DNA of 40,921 nucleotides, from NCBI GenBank assembly GCA_041569895.1, contig JBFFXF010000025.1, forward strand, positions 1 to 40,921, read 5' to 3'. Positions 34,693 to 40,921 of the stretch are shown piece by piece; position 1 is the first letter of the stretch, and each line of letters opens with the position of its first letter. The notes beneath the pieces are model-generated. The model saw only the letters and a program-made list of their open reading frames with translations. It was not told where the DNA came from and did not search any database. Both the position numbers and the translations under genes were made by a program. Source of the stretch: JBFFXF01 sp041569895. GTDB taxonomy: Bacteria > Planctomycetota > UBA8108 > JACQVS01.

Positions 34693-35658
34693 CTACAACG
34701 AGCACCCCAACCCGGAGGCGGACTCCGTCGCCGGCTCGGTCGTCGGGCGCCAGCGCGAGGATCCCATGAACAGATAATCGAGGATCATGATGGGGTCACT
34801 GAGGTCGATCTCGTGGTCCCGGTTCGCGTCCGCTGCCTCCGGACAGTCGAGTCCACCGCCCAGAAAGAGGTAGTCGAGGATCGTCACGGGATCGGCGATG
34901 TCCACCTCGAGGTCGAGGTTGCTGTCGCCGCGAACGAAGATCCCGACGTCACCGATGATCGACACGCGAAGGTCGGCGCCCTCCGTTTCCGGCCGGTGGA
35001 CCTCGTCGCCGTCGAAGCGCGACTCGCGGTCGAAGCGGCGACCGATGCTCCGGCAGCGATTGAAGACCGGTCCGTGGCGGTCACGGAAGTTGCCCTGATA
35101 GCGCGCCGTCTCCGGCTGCGTGAACGGCAGGTGGTACACTCCGGCCGGCGCGTCCGGTCGCACCAGGAACTCGATGGTCGCCAGGGGAACCGGCAGGTTC
35201 GGGGGCAGCGCGAAGAACTCGCGCCCCTCGAAGTCGAAGACGAGTGACGCCTGCACCCACCCTTCCTCCTGACTGGCGAACACCTCGAAGCGGCCATCGA
35301 TCTCCTCGACGCGCCGGAGTCGCTCGAGGATCAGGCGGATCGGATCGGCGAGCCGGACACCCCGGAAGACGACGACCTCCGGGTCGAACTCGAGGCTCCA
35401 GCACACCATCGTCAGCGGCGCGTCCGATCGAACGCGGAGCGGAATCCGCACGGTCCTTCCGGGCCTGCCGTGGACGCGCTCGAGGGCGTACCGGAAGCGC
35501 GCCTCGGCCGCCGGGGGACGCCGCGGATCCGGCTCGCCGTTGGCGCCCACCGGCGCCACCGACACGCCGATCGTGACGAGGAACGTGCCGAACATGACCG
35601 CGGCGAGCGCGATCGGTGGCGCGCTCATTCTCGAGATGCGTCTCATGCCTCTCTCCAT
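34693..35658 (-). CDS. Secreted protein with a cohesin-like module and a C-terminal dockerin
   Basis: 321 residues from ATG 35658, with GGAG seven bases upstream. A signal peptide (about 1-40) is followed at 62-185 by a segment with the cohesin pattern: GRPGRTVRIPLRVRSD, WSLEFDPEVVVFRGV, then VPLATIEFLVRPDAPAGVYHLPF. In cohesins these correspond to the opening strand, the YDP-x-VL segment and the GTxTI...GxYxI strands. Residues 241-300 hold a paired dockerin: FVRGDSNLDLEVDIADPV and ADANRDHEIDLSDPI. A cohesin-like module and a dockerin in one exported protein could chain with others of its kind or dock with the Cys-repeat protein upstream and the protease at 22675-23850. The cohesin assignment is by eye and less certain than the dockerin. 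It is followed by the kinase/sigma54 fusion on the same strand. Confidence 0.82.
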   Translation of the reverse strand: MERGMRRISRMSAPPIALAAVMFGTFLVTIGVSVAPVGANGEPDPRRPPAAEARFRYALERVHGRPGRTVRIPLRVRSDAPLTMVCWSLEFDPEVVVFRGVRLADPIRLILERLRRVEEIDGRFEVFASQEEGWVQASLVFDFEGREFFALPPNLPVPLATIEFLVRPDAPAGVYHLPFTQPETARYQGNFRDRHGPVFNRCRSIGRRFDRESRFDGDEVHRPETEGADLRVSIIGDVGIFVRGDSNLDLEVDIADPVTILDYLFLGGGLDCPEAADANRDHEIDLSDPIMILDYLFMGSSRWRPTTEPATESASGLGCSL

Positions 35659-35682
35659 GACCAGACTCCCGTCCGACCGTCG

Positions 35683-35688
35683 ATCATA
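35683..35688 (-). promoter_or_regulatory. -10 element TATGAT for the cohesin-like/dockerin gene
   Basis: TATGAT on the minus strand would start transcription near 35676, about 18 bases before ATG 35658, leaving room for the GGAG ribosome site. The -35 is not clear. Confidence 0.45.
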
Positions 35689-35727
35689 CCACAGCGGCCC
35701 GCCAGGGCGCTCGACAGAACGCAAAGA

Positions 35728-35768
35728 GCCCGCGGAAGACGACCGGGTCCGGGCCATCTCCCGCGGGC
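35728..35768 (-). terminator. Probable intrinsic terminator of the Cys-repeat gene
   Basis: Arms GCCCGCGG (35728-35735) and CCGCGGGC (35761-35768) are perfect complements. Read on the minus strand, the hairpin is followed by TCTTTGCG, a modest T-rich tract. It lies 43 bases after the stop of the Cys-repeat gene. The loop of 25 bases holds more GC pairing, which makes it longer than a classic terminator. Confidence 0.5.
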
Positions 35769-35810
35769 GAATGGTCACGCCGGCGACTCCCGGCGCTCTA
35801 TACCCGATGA

Positions 35811-38075
35811 CTACTCGAAACAGACGTGGTCGTCGAAGGTCGGGTCGTGTCCCGGGTCGAACGGCCCCGGCTCGGGCGGCTGCACGCCGCCGCGGAAGAG
35901 CCAGATCAGCGTGAAAACCGCGTCGGAGATGTCGGTCAGGCCGTCATCGTTGGCGTCGAGGCGGTCGTGGCACTCCCGAGCAAATGCGTTGCCGCTGTTG
36001 AGGAAGATGCCGCTCAGGGTGTTGATCGCGTCGGCCATGTCGACCCGGCCGTCGTTGTTCGAGTCGCCGCGGACGAACGGCCTCGGCGGCGCGATGTCGA
36101 CGAGCTCGAGCCAGTCCTCGACGCGGCCGATCTCGACGAAACAGGTCTCCTCGAAGCTGGCGCGTCGGAGCTCGCAATCGGCCGGCGTCCGACCCGACGC
36201 CAGGCAGTCCGACACGAGCGCGTCGCCGCGCTCGACGCAGAGCATCTCGGCGGGCGACAGCCCGACCGCGGCCCCTCCACCGGCGGCCATGTCACCGCCG
36301 TCACCGCCATCACCGTTCCCGCCATCGGGCGGCGGGCAGTGGGCGAGGCACCGCTCCTCGAGGTTGGCGACCAGCTCCGCGCAGCGCGCGTCGTCGCCGC
36401 CGCGCTCGGCGCACGCCTTGGCGAGCCGCTCGACGGCCGCGGCGCACCGCTCCTCACACGAGGGCCGCGGACGCGGCTCCGGCAGGCAGTTGGCGCGCAC
36501 GCAGCTCGCCAGCTGGCGGGCGGCGCGAACGATGCACTCGCGACGCGAGGCGTCGTCGGACTCGAGGCAGCGGGCGAGGTCCTCGCGCGTTCGCTGTGCG
36601 CACCGCTGCGCGCAACGGAGCGGACGCTCGCGAGAGCACCGCATCAGACAGACCTCGAGGAAGCCGTCCGCCTTCTCGCGGCAGTCCGCCTCATCCCCGC
36701 CGTCCTCGATGCACTCCGCGAAGACCTTCTCGGAGGCCGCGCCGCAGCGATCCTCGCAGGACGGCGGCTCGGGCGGGTTCTCGCAGCGGTCGATGCACGC
36801 CGCGAGCATCTCCTCCTTCTTCGCCGCGCACTCCTCCTCGGTGCCGCCGCTCTCGAGGCAGTGCGCCTCGGCAGCGGCCGCCCTGCGCTCACAGCGCTCC
36901 TCGCACGTGGGCGGCTGGGGAGGCGGGCGATCACATCCCGCGCGACAGTGGGCGAGGAAGACCTCGATGCGCTCGGCGCACTCCTCCTCGCTGAGACCGC
37001 GCGCCTCGCACGAGCGCGCCAGCCCCTTGGCTCCCTCCTCGCATCGGCTGCGGCACGGGCGCGGATCGGGGCGCCCGCAGTGTCGCCGGCACTCCGCGGC
37101 GACGCGGCGCGCGAGCACCTTGCAGCGCTCCTCGTCGCCTCCGGCCTCGAGGCACTTGGCCAGAGCCGTCTCGCCGGCCGCGTCGCAACGATCGGCGCAG
37201 CTCGGGGGCTCGGGGGGATCCTCGCACCGCTCGAGGCAGCTCTCGAGCTGTTGCGCGGCGCGCATGCGACACTCCTCCTCGTCGATCCCCTCATCGAGGC
37301 ATCCCATCAGGACTCGCCCGGCGGTCTTCTCGCAGCGCTCCTCGCAGGTCGGCGGGGCGGGCGGCTGCTCGCCGTCGCACTCCGCCACGCAACCCCGCAG
37401 CGCCTCGACCGCCTTCGCGGCGCACTCGCGCGGGTCGCCGCCCTCGCGCAGGCACGCGGCGAGACCGGCACGCGCATCGAGCGCGCAGCGAGCCTTGCAG
37501 CCCGGCGGCGGGACGCGCTCGCAGCCGCGAAGACAGTGCTCGAGGAGCTCCTTGCCCCGCGCCGCGCACTCTTCCTCACTCAGGCCGCGCTCCTTGCACG
37601 CCGCGACGAGACGCTCGACGGCGCGCTCGCAGCGGTCCGGGCACGTCGGCGGGGGGTCACCGTCGTCGCCGTCACCGTCGTCGCACCTCCTGAGGCACAT
37701 CTCGAGGTGAGCGCCGGCGAGCCGCTCGCATTCCGCCGGATCCTTGCCCATCGCCACGCAGCTCTCCTCGAGACGCTCGGCGCGCATCTGGCACGCCTCG
37801 GGGCAGGGAATCGGCTCCGGCGGATCGACCGGCGGCGGATCGACGGGTGGTCTCGGGCAGACCCGCAGGCACGCCGCGAGCGCGGCCTCGACCGCGGCCT
37901 CGCACTCCTCGGGGCTGAGGCCACGGCGCTCGCAGAGACGCTTGACGCCCTCGGCGACCTCGCGGCAGTGCCCCTCGCAGTCGGAAGGGCGACGCTCGTC
38001 ACCCGCGCCGAGCACGATCGGCGAACACACGCCGACCAGGACAATGACCATGAGTTGACGGACAACAGTTCGCAT
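35811..38075 (-). CDS. Secreted protein of 11 six-cysteine hairpin repeats plus one degenerate copy, with C-terminal dockerin
   Basis: 754 residues from ATG 38075, with a strong GAGGAGGG site seven bases upstream. A signal peptide (MRTVVRQLMVIVLVGVCSPI) ends about residue 24. From residue 33 to 580 come eleven tandem units of 48-58 residues with the fixed pattern C-X3-C-X10-C-X9-C-X10-C-X3-C, each followed by a Pro-rich linker (for example EDPPEPPS). Each unit is predicted to be two helices joined by a Gly/Asp turn, closed by nested disulfides. A twelfth unit (about 613-646) keeps the four inner Cys and has lost the first and last together. A Gly/Asp-rich linker separates it from unit 11. The C-terminus has dockerin repeats FVRGDSNNDGRVDMAD and LDANDDGLTDISD. 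No known family is recognised for the repeat. It is an extracellular, disulfide-rich, rod-like protein. Confidence 0.93.
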   Translation of the reverse strand: MRTVVRQLMVIVLVGVCSPIVLGAGDERRPSDCEGHCREVAEGVKRLCERRGLSPEECEAAVEAALAACLRVCPRPPVDPPPVDPPEPIPCPEACQMRAERLEESCVAMGKDPAECERLAGAHLEMCLRRCDDGDGDDGDPPPTCPDRCERAVERLVAACKERGLSEEECAARGKELLEHCLRGCERVPPPGCKARCALDARAGLAACLREGGDPRECAAKAVEALRGCVAECDGEQPPAPPTCEERCEKTAGRVLMGCLDEGIDEEECRMRAAQQLESCLERCEDPPEPPSCADRCDAAGETALAKCLEAGGDEERCKVLARRVAAECRRHCGRPDPRPCRSRCEEGAKGLARSCEARGLSEEECAERIEVFLAHCRAGCDRPPPQPPTCEERCERRAAAAEAHCLESGGTEEECAAKKEEMLAACIDRCENPPEPPSCEDRCGAASEKVFAECIEDGGDEADCREKADGFLEVCLMRCSRERPLRCAQRCAQRTREDLARCLESDDASRRECIVRAARQLASCVRANCLPEPRPRPSCEERCAAAVERLAKACAERGGDDARCAELVANLEERCLAHCPPPDGGNGDGGDGGDMAAGGGAAVGLSPAEMLCVERGDALVSDCLASGRTPADCELRRASFEETCFVEIGRVEDWLELVDIAPPRPFVRGDSNNDGRVDMADAINTLSGIFLNSGNAFARECHDRLDANDDGLTDISDAVFTLIWLFRGGVQPPEPGPFDPGHDPTFDDHVCFE

Positions 38076-38161
38076 GGAGTTTCCCTCCTCTTGATGACCA
38101 GGGACTCGAGAGCGCCCTTCGCTCCGGCGGCAATCCACCGGCGCGGCGACTCACCCGCTCG

Positions 38162-38167
38162 ATTGTA
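38162..38167 (-). promoter_or_regulatory. -10 element TACAAT for the Cys-repeat gene
   Basis: TACAAT on the minus strand predicts a start near 38154, giving a leader of about 80 bases before ATG 38075. The upstream -35 region is weak. Confidence 0.45.
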
Positions 38168-38187
38168 GTGCAAAGCGGAGGCCATGA

Positions 38188-38253
38188 CGTAAGATTCGGT
38201 TCTCCGCGCACTTGTTCGTGCGGCAGGAGGCCAGATGTAAAGATCGTCTTACG
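38188..38253. promoter_or_regulatory. Possible operator with GTAAGA half-sites
   Basis: CGTAAGA (38188-38194) is matched by TCTTACG (38247-38253), and GTAAAGA (38237-38243) with TCTTAC (38247-38252) forms a tighter imperfect palindrome with a three-base centre. The A/T content stands out in this divergent region between the Cys-repeat and lectin-like genes. Binding by a regulator is an inference. Confidence 0.3.
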
Positions 38254-38331
38254 AGAGCGCCGGGCGTCGGCGATGGGATCCATCGCTGGGGCGGGGCAAC
38301 GATCACAGCGCGAGAGCGGCTCGCACCGGCG

Positions 38332-38359
38332 TTGATCTCCCCCTCCCCCCGGCGATAAT
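38332..38359 (+). promoter_or_regulatory. Promoter TTGATC-16-GATAAT for the lectin-like gene
   Basis: TTGATC (38332-38337) and GATAAT (38354-38359) are 16 bases apart. The leader to ATG 38542 would be about 175 bases and would contain the hexamer array at 38437-38497. Confidence 0.45.
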
Positions 38360-38436
38360 CGGAGCGTTCGGGTCGGATTGCGGCGGCGACCACGCCGCTG
38401 CTCAAAAAGCGGTCTGGTTGCGGCGCTGCTCATACA

Positions 38437-38497
38437 CGTTCCCGAGACGTCGGAGGCGGGAACGGGCGCGGGAACGGGTACGGGTACGGAGGCGGGG
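38437..38497 (+). repeat. (GGGNNC)n array with inverted first unit
   Basis: An inverted unit CGTTCCCG (38437-38444) is followed by CGGGAACG (38457-38464), its exact complement. GGG runs start at 38458, 38464, 38470, 38476 and 38482 with three-base spacers, then GGGG at 38494. The G-rich strand is the sense strand of the lectin-like gene, whose ATG lies about 57 bases after the last evenly spaced run. Confidence 0.88.
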
Positions 38498-38541
38498 ACG
38501 CCTCGTGCCGCCTCGAAATGCACTTGATCGGAGTCAGCAGC

Positions 38542-40921
38542 ATGACACGCGCACTGAGTCTCGCGGTGTTCCTGTCGGTGGCGATCTCTCCCTCGGCGTT
38601 GCGCGCGCAGGCGGTCGAGGTGATCAACGAGGACTTCGAGGGGGTCGACCCCGGAGTCGGCGAGGTGCCGGACGGCGTCAACCCCGTCTGCGCCGGCGAC
38701 GCCTGCGGCTTCAATCTGCCGCAGGTGATGAGCGACGGGTGCGACAACAACGTGCTCGTGCTCACCGACGGACGCAACAGCGAGGGGTCGTGGATCTGGT
38801 TCGACGATCAGTTCGATCTCAACGCGACGCGCGTCGAAATCGAGTTCGACCTCTTCATCGGCCGCGGCGCGAGCGCCACCCCGGCCGACGGCGTCTCGGT
38901 GATCTTCCAGTTCGACAGCGACGTCAACGCCACCGGCGCGACCGGCGGCGGCATGGGGATCGGGAACTTCCGCGGCAACGCGTCGGAGTACATCGCGGTG
39001 AGCTTCGACATCTGGGACAACGGCGCGGCCGATCCGGAGACGCCGGTCGACGGGCGATACGGAGGTCCCTCGACCGCGAGCATCGAGGTCAACCAGAACA
39101 ACGTGCAGCCCTGGACGGTGACCCCGCTCGCCGAGAGCGCCAGGTCACCGGACTTCATCGCCTCGGCCGACATCTACGGCACTCCCCCGAACAGGCCGGG
39201 GAGTTGCGACCCGGACGACCTGGTCCACATCTCGATCGTCTTCGACAACCGGCTGATGCTCGTCAAGGCGCGCGGCCCCGCAGCGGACACCGATCCGACG
39301 ATGCCCTTCGAGGAGCAGATCGTCGTCAACACGTCGACTGACCCGTTCCCCGATCGCCTGACCAACATCGGTTTCGCCGCCTCCACCGGCGGGGCGAACG
39401 CCTGGCAGTGGATCGACAACGTCGTCGTCAGGGAGCAGGACTCGCTGGTGTCGATCAGCGAGGAGGACCGGCTGACCACCGGCGCCATCAACTGCGCCGG
39501 TCCGGCGGTGGATGCCAGCGACGAGATCGGCGTCGAGTTCCGCGCCGATGCCTTCTTCGGGGGCGAGCTCAGCCGCGAGGGCGACATCGACACCGGCCTG
39601 ACCATCATCACCAGCCGGTTTGGCCGCATCGAGCTGGGCGCCGATTTCACCAACTCGAACCCGCGATCGATCGATGTCTCGTCGATCGCCGGCGCGGGGG
39701 ACGAGACGGCGAGGGTCTTCGCCACCGACGCGTTCTCCCCCATCGGCGTGCTGTACCGCGCGGTCGTGCAGCCGGGGCGCTACGATGTGACGCTCTACTG
39801 GTCGGAGAACTTTGTCGGCGCCGTCAACGGCGCCGGCCAGGGCACCAAGCTCTACGACGTGGTCCTCAACGGCGAGTCCGTGCTCTGCTCCTGGAGCGCC
39901 GCGGCCGCCGCAGGCTCCGGGAACGGCGATGCAAGCGCCACGTGCGTCGCGCGGCTCGACAGGGCCGTGGCGCGGACGTTCTCGGTGGACGTCGCCGATG
40001 CCGGCGGCGGAGCGGGGACACTCGAGGTGCTCGTCGACGACCTCGGCGGGGGCAATCCGCCCGAGCAGGCGGCGCTCAACGCGCTCAGCTTCAGCCGCAC
40101 GGGGGACGTCACGGGCGACGCCGCGAGCGGCGACACCGAGTGCGACCGCGGGGACCCGTCGCCGCCGCCCGCGGGCGTGCTGATCGAGCGCGACTTCGAG
40201 GACGACAATGAGGCGGAGTGTCCCGCCGAGATGACCTGCAACACGAACAACATCTTCGCGCCGCAGGTGGTCCTCGACGAGGTCGCCGGTGATCAGCGAC
40301 TGCGGCTGGTCGAGGACTTCACCGGCAGCACCGCCACGACGGCGATCTTCAACCAGACGGTGAACGTCAGGGATTTCTCGCTCACCGCCGAGTTCGACGT
40401 CTTCATGGCGAATCCAGACGGCGGCACCATCGCCGACGGCGGCACGTTCTTCGTGCTCGAGGGGAACAACGTCAACGCGCTCGGCGGGTCGGGCGGGGCG
40501 ATGGCCGTGCCGACGAACGCGTACGGGTTCGTGGTCGAGTTCGACACCTGGAACAACGGCGGGACAACCGGAGACTCGTCCGGCTTCAACCCGGGCTCCG
40601 CGACGCCCTGGACGCACGTCGGCATCAACAACATGTCGATCGAGTCGACGGTCACCAACAGCTCCTTCGATCCCGATCTGCGCCCCGTCTCCGCGGGCGG
40701 CGCAGGGTGGCCGGACTTCTTCGATCCCGAGGGCGTCCAGGTCATCGTCGAGTACAACCGCGGGCAGGTGAGCGTCACGCTCGAGGGTCGCACCGAGGAG
40801 GGCGAGGCGTTCGGTCCGACGGTCGTCGCCGAGGCGTTCGTGCCGCCGATCCTGACTCCCGAGGCGGTGGTCGGGTTCTCCGGGGGGACCGGGGGCGCGA
40901 CGCAGCACCTCGACTTCGACA
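38542..40921 (+). CDS. Large secreted protein with L-type lectin-like and malectin-like domains (3' end outside window)
   Basis: At least 793 residues from ATG 38542 (CGGAG eight to nine bases upstream; ATG 38518 is a poorer alternative); the frame is open to the window end. The signal peptide is about 1-28. Residues about 32-300 look like a legume-lectin/concanavalin-type fold: FDLFIGRGASATPADGVSVI, GGGMGIGNFRGNASEYIAVS and FDIWDNG. Residues about 315-530 resemble malectin: FRADAFFGGEL, YRAVVQPGRYDVTLYWSE, KLYDVVLNGE, TFSVDVADAGGG. A second lectin-like domain starts near residue 555 (FDVFMANPDGG, YGFVVEFDTWNNGG). It probably binds carbohydrates outside the cell. A dockerin may follow beyond the window, but that cannot be seen. 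Confidence 0.87.
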   Translation, partial: MTRALSLAVFLSVAISPSALRAQAVEVINEDFEGVDPGVGEVPDGVNPVCAGDACGFNLPQVMSDGCDNNVLVLTDGRNSEGSWIWFDDQFDLNATRVEIEFDLFIGRGASATPADGVSVIFQFDSDVNATGATGGGMGIGNFRGNASEYIAVSFDIWDNGAADPETPVDGRYGGPSTASIEVNQNNVQPWTVTPLAESARSPDFIASADIYGTPPNRPGSCDPDDLVHISIVFDNRLMLVKARGPAADTDPTMPFEEQIVVNTSTDPFPDRLTNIGFAASTGGANAWQWIDNVVVREQDSLVSISEEDRLTTGAINCAGPAVDASDEIGVEFRADAFFGGELSREGDIDTGLTIITSRFGRIELGADFTNSNPRSIDVSSIAGAGDETARVFATDAFSPIGVLYRAVVQPGRYDVTLYWSENFVGAVNGAGQGTKLYDVVLNGESVLCSWSAAAAAGSGNGDASATCVARLDRAVARTFSVDVADAGGGAGTLEVLVDDLGGGNPPEQAALNALSFSRTGDVTGDAASGDTECDRGDPSPPPAGVLIERDFEDDNEAECPAEMTCNTNNIFAPQVVLDEVAGDQRLRLVEDFTGSTATTAIFNQTVNVRDFSLTAEFDVFMANPDGGTIADGGTFFVLEGNNVNALGGSGGAMAVPTNAYGFVVEFDTWNNGGTTGDSSGFNPGSATPWTHVGINNMSIESTVTNSSFDPDLRPVSAGGAGWPDFFDPEGVQVIVEYNRGQVSVTLEGRTEEGEAFGPTVVAEAFVPPILTPEAVVGFSGGTGGATQHLDFD

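Noticed and set aside
35826..38168. Long plus-strand frames opposite the Cys-repeat gene
   Set aside because: Their periodic composition only mirrors the Cys repeat; the minus strand has signal peptide, ribosome site and dockerin.
39145..40908. 587-codon minus-strand frame at the window end
   Set aside because: Antisense of the lectin-like gene, which has a signal peptide and recognisable domains; the minus product is low-complexity.

Overview
This very GC-rich window has no RNA genes or CRISPR. Its gene content points to a Planctomycetota-like bacterium. The evidence is a short PSD1-type DUF1549/DUF1553 protein followed by a DUF1501 protein, Tat-exported TIM-barrel and cyclase-like proteins, many eukaryote-like Ser/Thr kinases, and secreted proteins ending in paired calcium-binding dockerin repeats that begin FVRGD. 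The exact lineage cannot be fixed from sequence alone.

Layout. 1-1676: 3' half of error-prone polymerase dnaE2. 1677-2038: three tandem-repeat blocks and a promoter. 2039-4294: a kinase with an N-terminal membrane domain, then a thioredoxin-fold gene whose catalytic Cys codon is an in-frame TGA followed by a SECIS-like hairpin (probable selenoprotein). 4325-7435 (minus): a kinase with a helical-repeat C-terminus and two tiny membrane proteins. 7498-9521: a TIM-barrel isomerase-like protein coupled to a CXXCH/cyclase-repeat protein. 9478-14075 (minus): a five-gene zinc-uptake operon (small Cys/His protein, outer-membrane channel, znuA, znuC, znuB). 14208-19571: a 1787-residue DUF4011/SF1 helicase/Vsr-like nuclease/DUF3320 protein, a likely defence gene. 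19955-25241: an outer-membrane barrel, an endonuclease/exonuclease/phosphatase-family protein, a matrixin-like protease with dockerin, and a membrane protein with a helix-hairpin-helix tail. 25264-29428: PSD1-like, DUF1501 and Uma2 genes. 29467-38075 (minus): a 1712-residue kinase/ATPase/TPR/GAF-like/sigma54-activator fusion, a cohesin-like plus dockerin protein, and a protein with 11-12 six-cysteine repeats plus dockerin. 38542-end: the start of a large secreted lectin/malectin-like protein.

Four features stand out. (i) The TGA-containing redoxin has a hairpin at the expected distance and was probably missed by normal gene calling. (ii) The Cys-repeat protein has a symmetric C-X3-C-X10-C-X9-C-X10-C-X3-C unit, and its neighbour carries both a cohesin-like module and a dockerin, so a non-cellulosomal cohesin-dockerin surface assembly is plausible. 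(iii) Arrays of (GGGNNC)n, able to form G-quadruplexes, lie shortly upstream of four genes, always with the G-rich strand as the sense strand. (iv) At least three or four genes have a -10 element 6-7 bases before the start codon, which implies leaderless transcripts, while other genes have strong Shine-Dalgarno sites. Functions are inferred from motifs read by eye; no database search was possible.
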